Under the pieces are notes generated by a model. It ran no database searches. It was not told the origin of the DNA and was given only the letters and a program-made list of their open reading frames with translations. This document shows positions 1 to 6,072 of a DNA stretch of 9,802 bases, piece after piece (the first letter of the stretch is position 1; every line of letters begins with the position of its first letter). The DNA comes from Acidimicrobiia bacterium (GTDB lineage: Bacteria > Actinomycetota > Acidimicrobiia > Acidimicrobiales > Ilumatobacteraceae): contig JACCUL010000248.1 of NCBI GenBank assembly GCA_013811855.1, positions 1 through 9,802 on the forward strand, given 5' to 3'. The position numbers and the translations under genes are program-made.

Positions 1-744
1 GTGGCGGGCCGTCCACGCCACGACGGTGACCACGACGGCCAGCTGCAGCACGGTCAGCGTCGCCGCCGTGGCCGTGTCGCCGAGCTGCGTCGCCCGCCGC
101 CAGATCTCCACCTCGACGGTGGTCCGGCGGCCCCCGCCGAGGACGCGCACGACACCGAAGGATGTGAACGTGAACGCGAAGACGATGGCCGCGGCGGCGA
201 GCACGGCCGGCGCCAGCAACGGCAGCGTGACCGACCGGGCGACAGTGCCGGGCGAGGCGCCGAGCGTGGCCGCGGCGGCCTCCATGTCGGTCGGCAGGCG
301 CGACCACGTGGCCCCCACCGTGCGCACGACGACCGTGAGGTTGAACAGCACGTGGGCGAGGAGGATGGCCACGGCCCCGTTGGACCAGCGGCCGGGGAGC
401 AACGCGTGCACGGCGGCGGCCATCACGACCGTCGGCAGCACGAACGCCGCCGTCAGGAGGCCGCCCAGGAGCCGCCGACCGGGGAAGCGGTAGCGGGCGA
501 TGACGAAGGCGGGGGCCAGGCCGACGGCGACCGTGAGCAGCGTGCTCAACGCGGCCTGCCACGTCGTGAACCACAGCACCCGCCACGTGCCGGCCTCGCC
601 GAGCGTGTCGGCGATGGCGGACACGCCGAGCCCGCGCGCCAGCAATGTCAGCACGGGCCAGGCGTAGAAGAGGGCGAGGAAGCCGGCCGGTGCCACGGCG
701 AGCGCGATCGGCAACCAGCGGGGCAACCGGTTTGGCGGCGTCAC
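1..744 (-). CDS. thiP: Thiamine ABC transporter permease, ThiP-like (partial)
   Basis: An open frame of 248 codons runs from a GTG at 744 off the left edge, so only the N-terminal half of a two-domain permease (the family is usually 500+ residues) is present. It is very hydrophobic, with likely membrane segments near residues 11-36, 63-84, 93-113, 122-142, 177-197 and 227-244. The EAA loop that docks on the ATPase is visible: EAAAATLGAS at 155-164, then the LP pair of TLPLL at about 174-175. The start overlaps the thiB stop as GTGA (744-741), implying translational coupling. By family it moves thiamine or TPP across the inner membrane with ThiB and an ATPase (ThiQ), which should follow outside the window. 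Placement after thiB and a TPP riboswitch supports the substrate; an iron permease would look similar by sequence alone. Confidence 0.85.
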   Translation of the reverse strand, partial: MTPPNRLPRWLPIALAVAPAGFLALFYAWPVLTLLARGLGVSAIADTLGEAGTWRVLWFTTWQAALSTLLTVAVGLAPAFVIARYRFPGRRLLGGLLTAAFVLPTVVMAAAVHALLPGRWSNGAVAILLAHVLFNLTVVVRTVGATWSRLPTDMEAAAATLGASPGTVARSVTLPLLAPAVLAAAAIVFAFTFTSFGVVRVLGGGRRTTVEVEIWRRATQLGDTATAATLTVLQLAVVVTVVAWTARH

Positions 745-1790
745 GACACGACGACGTCGGTCCACTCGTCGATCCACGCCTCGCGGTTGGCGGCGATCGT
801 CGCCGGGTCGACCGTCGCCGGATCGGCCGGGACGATGGCGTTCTCGGTGAACACCGCCGGCAGCCCGACATCCTCGTTGGCCGGGTAGACGAACAGGCTC
901 AGCGGGAGCTCCTGCTGGAACCGGGCCGACACGAGGAAGTCGACGAGGCGCCCCGCCGCGTCGGGTCGTTGCGTGCCGCGCAGCACGCCGGCGAACTCGA
1001 CCTGCCGGAAGCACGTGTCCGGCAGGACGGTCGTCGTGGCCCGTTCGATCGGCGTCTCGGCGAAGACGACCTCGGCCGGGGGGCTGGTGCCGTAGCTGAC
1101 CACGAGCGGGCGGTCGCCGTCGCTCGCTCCCGAGAAGCGCTCGTAGTACGACTCCGTCCAGCCGTCGACGACCTCGACGCCGTTGGCGCGGAGATCGGCC
1201 CAGTACGCCGGCCACTCGTCGTCACCGATCGCGGCCACCGTCGCCAGCAGGAAGGCCAGGCCGACCGACGACGTCGCCGGGTTCTGGACGACGAGCAGGT
1301 CGCGGTACCGCTCGTCGGTCAGATCGGCAAGGCCGGTCGGAGGCTCGACGCCGTTGGCGGCGAACCAGGCCGAGTCGACGTTGACGCAGACGTCGCCGAA
1401 GTCGACCGGGGTCAGCTCGTGGTCGGGGACGAGCCGGCGCATCCACGCCGGCACGGCGTCGAGCCCGTCGGCCGCGTACGCGACGAAGACGTCCTCGTCG
1501 ACGACGCGCGACAGGAACGTGCTGTCGACGCCGAACATGACGTCGCCTTCCGGGTTGCCCGCCGTGAGCACGGCCTTGGACACCATCGTCCCGGTGTCGC
1601 CGGCGACGACGAGCCGCACGTCGATGCCGGTCTCGGCCGTGAACTCGGCCAGCGCGTCGTTGAGCGGGCCCTCGTCGGTGAACGAGTCGTACACGACCAT
1701 CGTCAGCGGTCCCGACTCGTCACCGTCGCCACCACAGGCGACGAGGAGCAGTCCGGCACACAGCGTCGCGGCAACGATCCGCCCGCTCAC
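741..1790 (-). CDS. thiB: Thiamine ABC transporter substrate-binding lipoprotein, ThiB-like
   Basis: A 349-residue extracytoplasmic solute-binding protein. The N-terminus is a lipoprotein signal: a charged start, a hydrophobic core, then lipobox LVAC with Cys19 as the lipidation site and a flexible GGDGDES linker. The mature part has ThiB-family features: VVYDSFTDEG near 32-41, the GDVMFGVDSTFLSR segment, DGWTESYYERFSGAS, and a LVVSYGTSPPAE segment before the conserved glutamates. It should bind thiamine and related forms outside the membrane and deliver them to the permease encoded next. The GTG start at 1790 overlaps the thiN stop (GTGA, 1790-1787), and its own stop overlaps the thiP start, so the three genes form one translationally coupled unit. 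The related iron-binding proteins of this superfamily are the main alternative; the riboswitch and thiN decide for thiamine. Confidence 0.9.
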   Translation of the reverse strand: MSGRIVAATLCAGLLLVACGGDGDESGPLTMVVYDSFTDEGPLNDALAEFTAETGIDVRLVVAGDTGTMVSKAVLTAGNPEGDVMFGVDSTFLSRVVDEDVFVAYAADGLDAVPAWMRRLVPDHELTPVDFGDVCVNVDSAWFAANGVEPPTGLADLTDERYRDLLVVQNPATSSVGLAFLLATVAAIGDDEWPAYWADLRANGVEVVDGWTESYYERFSGASDGDRPLVVSYGTSPPAEVVFAETPIERATTTVLPDTCFRQVEFAGVLRGTQRPDAAGRLVDFLVSARFQQELPLSLFVYPANEDVGLPAVFTENAIVPADPATVDPATIAANREAWIDEWTDVVVS

Positions 1791-2443
1791 GACACACCCT
1801 GCACGACCGGGACGAAGACCGTGAGGATGCCGCCGGCCACGGCGACGGTGACCACGTCGTCGGCGGCGACGTTGCTGACCCCGAGGCCGACGAGCGGGGC
1901 GAGGTCGTGGTGCTCGAGCGGCCAGCGGGCGCCCGTCACGGTCACGCCCGTCGCCGCCCCGTGCATCGCCAGCACGGAGAACACGGTCCCCTCACCGAGC
2001 GGCAGCTCGACCCGGCGGGGAGCATGGACGACCCACAGGTGGTCGGTGCCCCACCACGCCTCGAGGTGCTCGACGGCCGCCAGCTCCGGCGCGCCGAGCG
2101 CGCCCAGGGCGGCGACGGCGTGGTCGCTCCGGTCGCCGACACCGGCCGCCAGGATGATGCGCGACGGCCCGAGCGAGGCGGCGTGGGCCACGGCGAGCTC
2201 CGTGTCGGTGGCCGACTTGTCGACGGGATGGCGCACGAGCGTGGCGTGCTCGGTCGCCCACGCCAGCCCGCCGGCCGAGATCGAGTCGAGGTCGCCGACG
2301 AGCGTGCCGGGTTCCAGCCCCGCCGCCCTGGCGTGGTCGAGACCACCGTCGGCGGCGATGATGACGGCGTCGATCGGCAGCTCGGCCACGGCGCGGCGGT
2401 CGAGCGGCGAGGCTCCCGTGATCACGATGACCGTGCGGTTCAC
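1787..2443 (-). CDS. thiN: Thiamine pyrophosphokinase (thiamine diphosphokinase)
   Basis: This cytoplasmic enzyme of 218 residues transfers pyrophosphate from ATP to thiamine, giving TPP (EC 2.7.6.2). Family signatures are ADGG at 31-34, GDLDS at 50-54, DKSATDTELA at 75-84 (the D-K-x-x-T-D block), GDRSDH at 103-108 (usually GGRxDH), and GVSN at 188-191 in the thiamine-binding C-terminal domain. The GTG at 2443 is chosen because GGAGGG at 2456-2451 lies 7 nt upstream and the product begins right before the first beta strand (TVIVITGAS). An in-frame ATG at 2464 is rejected: it lies in the invariant UAAUGCC segment of the riboswitch aptamer and would add seven meaningless residues (MPAEGVP). It is the first gene behind the riboswitch and overlaps thiB by 4 nt. 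The order kinase, binder, permease suggests salvage of external thiamine. Confidence 0.92.
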   Translation of the reverse strand: MNRTVIVITGASPLDRRAVAELPIDAVIIAADGGLDHARAAGLEPGTLVGDLDSISAGGLAWATEHATLVRHPVDKSATDTELAVAHAASLGPSRIILAAGVGDRSDHAVAALGALGAPELAAVEHLEAWWGTDHLWVVHAPRRVELPLGEGTVFSVLAMHGAATGVTVTGARWPLEHHDLAPLVGLGVSNVAADDVVTVAVAGGILTVFVPVVQGVS

Positions 2444-2446
2444 TGG

Positions 2447-2540
2447 CACTCCCTCCGCCGGCATTACCCGGATCAGGTTCTCGGGTCGGTGGCGGCCGCC
2501 ACCCTCTCAGCCCGCTGTGCCTGCGAGCTCCCCACGTGTG
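2447..2540 (-). promoter_or_regulatory. TPP riboswitch (THI element)
   Basis: Read on the minus strand, both conserved halves of the TPP aptamer are present. CTGAGA (2510-2505) forms the pyrimidine-sensing core, and the CCTGATC...GTAATGCC block (about 2477-2460) followed by GGCGGAGGGAG forms the pyrophosphate-sensing arm and 3' closing strand. Helices can be drawn: P3 GCTCGC (2528-2523) with GCGGGC (2515-2510) around loop AGGCACA; P2 GGGG (2533-2530) with CCC (2485-2483); P5 CCGG (2471-2468) with CCGG (2461-2458); P4 CCT (2477-2475) with AGG (2454-2452); and a short P1, CAC with GTG (2540-2538/2449-2447). An optional extra hairpin, the 16-nt palindrome GGTGGCGGCCGCCACC (2503-2488), is inserted between CTGAGA and ACCC. 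It controls thiN-thiB-thiP. The 5' part overlaps the last ten or so codons and the stop of the upstream DMT transporter gene. Confidence 0.96.
2451..2456 (-). promoter_or_regulatory. Shine-Dalgarno of thiN inside the riboswitch 3' strand
   Basis: GGAGGG (read 2456 to 2451) is 7 nt from the GTG at 2443 and is part of the conserved 3' end of the TPP aptamer. When TPP holds the aptamer closed, this site would be in the P4/P1 helices and hidden from ribosomes. This argues for direct control of translation initiation, with no separate terminator or anti-SD needed. I see no terminator hairpin with a U-run between aptamer and start. Confidence 0.75.
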
Positions 2541-3442
2541 TCGGCGACCACGCTACCGGCCCTGCTGCGGCGCTGGCTCGTGCGCACGAAGACGACGAGT
2601 CCGGCGATGACGAGCACCATGCCGGGCACCTGTCGGACGGTGATCTCCTCGCCGAGGATCAGAAAGGCCCAGCCGACGGCGAGCGCCGGTTGGCCGACCT
2701 GGAGGATGCTGATGGTGCCGACGTCGACCTCCCGCTGGGCGAAGGCGATGAGCCCGTGCGAGACCATCCCGGTGAGAACCGTGAGCAGTCCGGCGGCAAT
2801 CCAGCCCTTCGCCGACAGCGGCCACAGTTCGTCGATCGCGATGAGGGCGGCCACCGGACCGGCCGTGAGCACGCCGATCGGCATCATCGTCGCCATGAAG
2901 TCGACGACGTCGGCCGTCGCCCGGGCCCGGCGGGCCAGCAGCAGGTAGGCCACCCACGTCAGCACGGCCACGAGGACGAGCAGGTCGCCGCCGAGCGACG
3001 CCTCGCCACCGCCACCCGACGACAGCACGATGGCCAGGCCGAGGATCGAGACCGCACCCCACGGCAGCGCCCGCCGGTCCGGCCGCTCGCCGAACAGCAG
3101 TGCGCCGGCCGGCACGAGCAGCAGTGGGCTGAGCGAGGGGATGAACTCGGCGTGGGCGATGCTCGTGCGGGTCACGGCGGTGAAGAAGATGCTGATGTTG
3201 AACCCGAAGCACAGGCCGGCCGGGAGCACCGCCCGCCACACCTGGCGTGACGGCGGTGGTCGGCCGGTCGCGGCCCGGCGCACGACGATGACGATCCACC
3301 ACATCGCGACGGCGCCGAGCATGCGCCAGAACGCGACGACAGGCCCGCTCGTGTCGGCCCACTTGACGATCGACGAGCTGCTCGAGAACACGATCACCGC
3401 GCCGATCACGGCGAGCGTGCCGGCCGAGCGGTGCGGCGTCAC
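2507..3442 (-). CDS. EamA/DMT-superfamily transporter
   Basis: An inner-membrane protein of 311 residues with the usual ten-helix layout of two EamA repeats. Hydrophobic stretches lie near 8-26, 33-55, 70-90, 100-118, 127-143, 151-171, 182-205, 213-235, 243-264 and 271-288. Each repeat ends in the typical glutamate motif: GER at 118-120 and GEE at 264-266. Substrates of this family (amino acids, nucleotide sugars, metabolites) cannot be read from sequence. The start is the GTG at 3442, one base after the stop of the CDF gene (TGAcGTG), giving a natural N-terminus before helix 1. A longer frame up to 3532 overlaps that gene and adds only arginine-rich shadow sequence. There is no good Shine-Dalgarno, so re-initiation after the upstream stop is likely. 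The stop codon (2509-2507) and last ten or so codons lie inside the TPP aptamer. Confidence 0.88.
   Translation of the reverse strand: MTPHRSAGTLAVIGAVIVFSSSSSIVKWADTSGPVVAFWRMLGAVAMWWIVIVVRRAATGRPPPSRQVWRAVLPAGLCFGFNISIFFTAVTRTSIAHAEFIPSLSPLLLVPAGALLFGERPDRRALPWGAVSILGLAIVLSSGGGGEASLGGDLLVLVAVLTWVAYLLLARRARATADVVDFMATMMPIGVLTAGPVAALIAIDELWPLSAKGWIAAGLLTVLTGMVSHGLIAFAQREVDVGTISILQVGQPALAVGWAFLILGEEITVRQVPGMVLVIAGLVVFVRTSQRRSRAGSVVADTRGELAGTAG
2550..2555 (-). promoter_or_regulatory. Candidate -10 element for the thi operon, inside the DMT gene
   Basis: TAGCGT (2555-2550) fits TANNNT and lies so that an RNA starting about 7 nt downstream (near 2542) would begin almost exactly at the 5' strand of the aptamer P1. 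The nine bases CGGTAGCGT are identical to those at the nfuA start. No convincing TTGACA-type -35 is seen 16-18 nt upstream. The thi genes may therefore have their own promoter besides read-through from the DMT operon. This is inferred from position and sequence only. Confidence 0.4.
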
Positions 3443-3443
3443 G

Positions 3444-4364
3444 TCACGCCGGAGGCGCGTCGTACACGTCGGGCTCGATGTAGACGAGCGTGGCCGCCGG
3501 GACGGCCTCGCGGACGTGTTCCTCGGCGGCATCGATGGCGTGGGTCAGCTCGGCCACCGACAGTGCCGGGTCGAACTCGACCTTGGCCACGACAAGCAGG
3601 TCCTCGGGGCCGAGGTGCTCGGTCCGCACATGGATCAGGCGACGCACGCTCGAGGTCCCTGCGAACGCGGTCTCGATCCGTTCGACGTCGGCGGGCGAGG
3701 CGCCCTCGCCGATCAGCATCCCCTTGGTCTCGATGGCCAGCACGATGGCGATGATCACGAGCAGCACCCCGATGGTGATGGAGCCGACGGCGTCCCAGCG
3801 GGGCTCGCCCGTGATGTGGGCGGTCGTCACGCCGGCCAGGGCGAAGACCAGACCGAGCTCGGCGCCGACGTCCTCGAGCAGGACGACGGTCAGCTCGGGC
3901 TGCTTGGAGACACGGATCCACCGCCACCACGACATCGCCGCCGGCTTGACCTGCCTGGCCTCCTTGTACGCCGTGCGCAGCGACACCGACTCCAGCGCGA
4001 TGGCGAACACGAGGATGCCGATAGCGATGCCGAGGCCCTCGACCTCGTGGGGGTCGCGGACCTTCTGGATGCCCTCGTACAGCGCGAACAGTCCGCCCAT
4101 CGAGAACAGCACCATGGCGACCACGAAGGCCCAGAAGAAGCGCTCCCGGCCGTAGCCGAACGGGTGCTCCGTGTCGGCCTTGCGCCGGGCCCGTTTGCCG
4201 CCGAACAGCAGCAGCGCCTGGTTGCCGGTGTCGGCCGCCGAGTGGCCGGCCTCGGCGAGCAGACCGGCCGAGCTGGTGAGCAGGAAGCCGATGAACTTGG
4301 CGATGGCGATGCCGAAGTTGGCGCAGAAGGCGTAGAGGATCGCTTTCCGGCTGCCTTCGGTCAC
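3444..4364 (-). CDS. Cation diffusion facilitator (CDF) transporter, ZnT9-like branch
   Basis: A membrane transporter predicted to export divalent metal ions by proton antiport (family knowledge). Numbering from GTG 4364: likely helices near 8-30, 32-55, 77-98, 110-130, 160-182 and 194-214, then a cytoplasmic C-terminal domain (about 220-306) with the metallochaperone-like fold. The transport-site histidine and aspartate of helix 2 are H41 and D45 in AEAGHSAADTGNQ. Helix 5 has LLEDVGAELG (E164, D165) instead of a second HxxxD, as in the SLC30A9/ZnT9-like branch. HPFGYGRERFFWAF after helix 2 is the branch signature. Two GTG starts are possible, 4382 and 4364; neither has a Shine-Dalgarno. I prefer 4364 because family members begin near (V/M)TEGSRKA; 4382 would add MCQPCP. 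It lies 27-45 nt after the preceding gene and 1 nt before the DMT gene. Confidence 0.87.
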   Translation of the reverse strand: MTEGSRKAILYAFCANFGIAIAKFIGFLLTSSAGLLAEAGHSAADTGNQALLLFGGKRARRKADTEHPFGYGRERFFWAFVVAMVLFSMGGLFALYEGIQKVRDPHEVEGLGIAIGILVFAIALESVSLRTAYKEARQVKPAAMSWWRWIRVSKQPELTVVLLEDVGAELGLVFALAGVTTAHITGEPRWDAVGSITIGVLLVIIAIVLAIETKGMLIGEGASPADVERIETAFAGTSSVRRLIHVRTEHLGPEDLLVVAKVEFDPALSVAELTHAIDAAEEHVREAVPAATLVYIEPDVYDAPPA

Positions 4365-4409
4365 CGGGCAAGGTTGGCACACCGGCTCGCTCGCCGGTCC
4401 GGCTCGGAC

Positions 4410-4913
4410 TCAGCTCGGTTGGTCGAGGCCGGTCACGACGAGCGAGAGGCGGTGGCGGTCACCCTTCCAGCCGAGCTCCAGCCTGGTGCCCGTCTGTCCC
4501 GACGACCAGCTCCACGGGCGGACGCGGTGGGCCCGCAGCGCGGCGGCGAGCACGCCGAGATCGCCGGGCACCGCCCCCTTGGCCACGAGCGCGGTGCCGT
4601 CGGCGAAGCTGACCCGAGCGGCCCGCAGGAAGGGGATCGGTTCGACCCGGCAGACGGGCACGCCGCGCACGACGAGCGGACGGAGCCGGGAGGCCAACAG
4701 CTCGTCGATCTCCCGAGCGTGCTCCTGTGCCACTGCGGCGAACCGGGCGTCGAGGTCGGCGATGTCGGCCCGGCCGATCACGTCGGCCTGCTCGGGTGGG
4801 GTCAGGGGCCGGATGTCCTGCGGCGCCAATCGCCGTCGGCGCCACCACGACACGCCCGTCGCGGCGGCGAGCATCCCGATGACGGCGACGGCCACGACAG
4901 CCACGCCGTCCAT
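4410..4913 (-). CDS. Hypothetical protein with one N-terminal membrane anchor
   Basis: I do not recognise a named family. The 167-residue product has one hydrophobic segment at about 3-19 (VAVVAVAVIGMLAAATG), followed by SWWRRRR, a positive stop-transfer signal that puts the rest in the cytoplasm. The remainder is soluble and alpha/beta-like: an acidic helical stretch (42-75, ADVIGRADIADLDARFAAV and onward), then alternating strands with FADGTALVAKG near 101-111 and a tryptophan-rich RPWSWSSG near 131-138. The start ATG at 4913 has a purine-rich GAGGGAGA just upstream. It is co-directional with the CDF gene (27 nt to the GTG at 4382, 45 nt to 4364) and sits 41 nt after the VOC gene, so it probably shares their transcript. 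No catalytic motif, cysteine pair or lipobox is visible. Confidence 0.7.
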   Translation of the reverse strand: MDGVAVVAVAVIGMLAAATGVSWWRRRRLAPQDIRPLTPPEQADVIGRADIADLDARFAAVAQEHAREIDELLASRLRPLVVRGVPVCRVEPIPFLRAARVSFADGTALVAKGAVPGDLGVLAAALRAHRVRPWSWSSGQTGTRLELGWKGDRHRLSLVVTGLDQPS

Positions 4914-4954
4914 TCTCCCTCATCAGGGCGGGCGCAAACTGGTCGGCCGGCGAA

Positions 4955-5344
4955 TCAGTCGCCGCCGCCGTAGGGGCGGGTGATGATCTCCATCCAGTGG
5001 CCGTCTGGGTCGGCGAAGTAGCACCCGCGGCCGCCGTCGTGGTGGTTGATCTCGCCGGCGCGCCGCCCGGCGGGATCGGCGTAGAATTCGATGCCGCGCG
5101 CCACGATCCGGGCGTGGGCGGCGTCGAACTCGTCCTCGCTGACGAGGAAGGCGTAGTGCTGCGGGGCGATGTTGGTGTCGGCCTCGTGGCGATGGAAGTC
5201 GAGGTTGACCCCGTTGCTCGTCGGCACCTCCCAGAACGGTCCCCACCGCGCTGGCGCGTCGAGTCCGAGGATCTCGCTCAGCCACGCCGCCGAGGCGGCC
5301 GGGTCCGTGGCGTCGACGATCGTGTGGTTCAGGTCGACGGCCAT
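4955..5344 (-). CDS. VOC-superfamily (glyoxalase/dioxygenase fold) protein
   Basis: A 129-residue single-domain protein, the usual size for small VOC proteins, with two beta-alpha-beta-beta-beta modules (about 4-55 and 62-125). Likely metal ligands are H7 (NHTIVDATD), H63 (QHYAFLV) and E119 (HWMEIITRP). The ADPDGHWMEI block at 111-120 is the typical end of the second module. Such proteins isomerise, open rings or bind antibiotics or metals; the substrate cannot be told here. The start ATG at 5344 is secure: AAGGAGG (5357-5351) lies 6 nt upstream. It is first in a minus-strand series ahead of the unknown protein and the CDF and DMT transporters, and divergent from nfuA with 56 bp between starts. 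Confidence 0.88.
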   Translation of the reverse strand: MAVDLNHTIVDATDPAASAAWLSEILGLDAPARWGPFWEVPTSNGVNLDFHRHEADTNIAPQHYAFLVSEDEFDAAHARIVARGIEFYADPAGRRAGEINHHDGGRGCYFADPDGHWMEIITRPYGGGD

Positions 5345-5383
5345 GGCGATCCTCCTTGGGCCATCCGGGGACGTCGGGTTCCC

Positions 5384-5393
5384 ACGGTAGCGT
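5384..5393. promoter_or_regulatory. Overlapping divergent -10 elements for nfuA (+) and the VOC gene (-)
   Basis: The ten bases ACGGTAGCGT contain TAGCGT on the plus strand (5388-5393), 7 nt before the nfuA ATG, and TACCGT on the minus strand (5389-5384). Both fit TANNNT and share the single TA step at 5388-5389. The plus promoter would give a leaderless nfuA mRNA. The minus one would give a leader of about 33 nt carrying the VOC Shine-Dalgarno. No clear -35 hexamers are visible on either side. The call is based on position and consensus. Confidence 0.5.
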
Positions 5394-5400
5394 TGAGCGC

Positions 5401-6057
5401 ATGACGCCCCCCGACGGCAGCCCGATCTCGGCCCTGGCCGCGCCGGCCGCCCCGCCGTCGAGCGAACCGATCGTCGACATCACCCCGGGCGCGCTCGCCA
5501 AGCTCGTGGAGCTGCGGGCCGAGGAGCCCGAGGCCGACTCGCTTGGCCTGCGCCTCGAGCTGGCCTCCGCCCCCGGCGAGGAGTTCCGCTACGACCTCAG
5601 CTTCGACGAGTACCTCACGGCCGAGTTCAGCGACGAGGTGCGCACCCACGAGGGGCTCAAGGTGATCATCCCGGGCCGCGACGTCGAGCTGCTGCAGGGG
5701 GCCGTCCTCGACCACACCGACACCCAAGGCCTCGTCATCCGCAACCCCAACCGACCGGCGGCGCCCGTCGTCGACGGCCTGACGAGCGACGACCCGCTGT
5801 CCGCCGAGATCGAGGCGATGGTCTCGACGGAGGTCAACCCGGCGTTGGCCGCGCACGGTGGGTTCGTCTCGTACGTCGGCCACGACGGTGAGGGCACGGC
5901 CTACCTCACGATGGGCGGCGGCTGCCACGGCTGCTCGATGAGCCGGCTGACGATGCTGGACGGCGTGCAGACGATGCTCGTCGAAGCGATCGAGGGCGTC
6001 GAGCGGGTCAAGGACCTGACCGACCACACCATCGGCGAGAACCCGTACTACTCCTAA
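5401..6057 (+). CDS. nfuA: Fe-S cluster carrier NfuA-like, two-domain
   Basis: A 218-residue scaffold/carrier that binds a 4Fe-4S cluster between two subunits and passes it to target enzymes (family knowledge). A low-complexity Ala/Pro leader (about 6-23) precedes an A-type (IscA/HesB-like) domain at about 24-115 that lacks its cysteines, as in E. coli NfuA. The Nfu domain at about 132-206 carries NPALAAHGG at 146-154 and the cluster motif GGGCHGCSMSRLTML with C175 and C178. The ATG at 5401 is chosen because TAGCGT ends 7 nt before it (leaderless promoter); an upstream in-frame start at 5356 would extend into the divergent promoter. It is 15 nt ahead of the MDMPI-family gene. Compared with the 191-residue E. 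coli protein, the extra length is mostly the N-terminal leader. Confidence 0.9.
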   Translation: MTPPDGSPISALAAPAAPPSSEPIVDITPGALAKLVELRAEEPEADSLGLRLELASAPGEEFRYDLSFDEYLTAEFSDEVRTHEGLKVIIPGRDVELLQGAVLDHTDTQGLVIRNPNRPAAPVVDGLTSDDPLSAEIEAMVSTEVNPALAAHGGFVSYVGHDGEGTAYLTMGGGCHGCSMSRLTMLDGVQTMLVEAIEGVERVKDLTDHTIGENPYYS

Positions 6058-6072
6058 AGGGCCGGCGCGGCG

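Noticed and set aside
1..888. Plus-strand frame from base 1
   Set aside because: The composition is shadow-like (His/Arg/Gly-rich), and the opposite strand holds a clear ABC permease with an EAA loop.
2488..2503. The 16-nt palindrome GGTGGCGGCCGCCACC as a separate operator
   Set aside because: It lies within the TPP aptamer, where an optional extra hairpin is known to occur, so the RNA structure explains it.
645..2948. Very long plus-strand open frames (for example 645-2948, 1907-3250, 3030-4973 and 6183-7898)
   Set aside because: They are Arg/Ala/Pro/Gly-rich with no family motifs and lie antisense or out of frame to well-supported genes. High GC makes stop codons rare, so these are shadows.
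3443..3532. N-terminal extension of the DMT transporter to 3532
   Set aside because: It overlaps the CDF gene by about 90 bases and adds an Arg/Ser-rich tail unlike the family. The GTG at 3442 follows the CDF stop directly.
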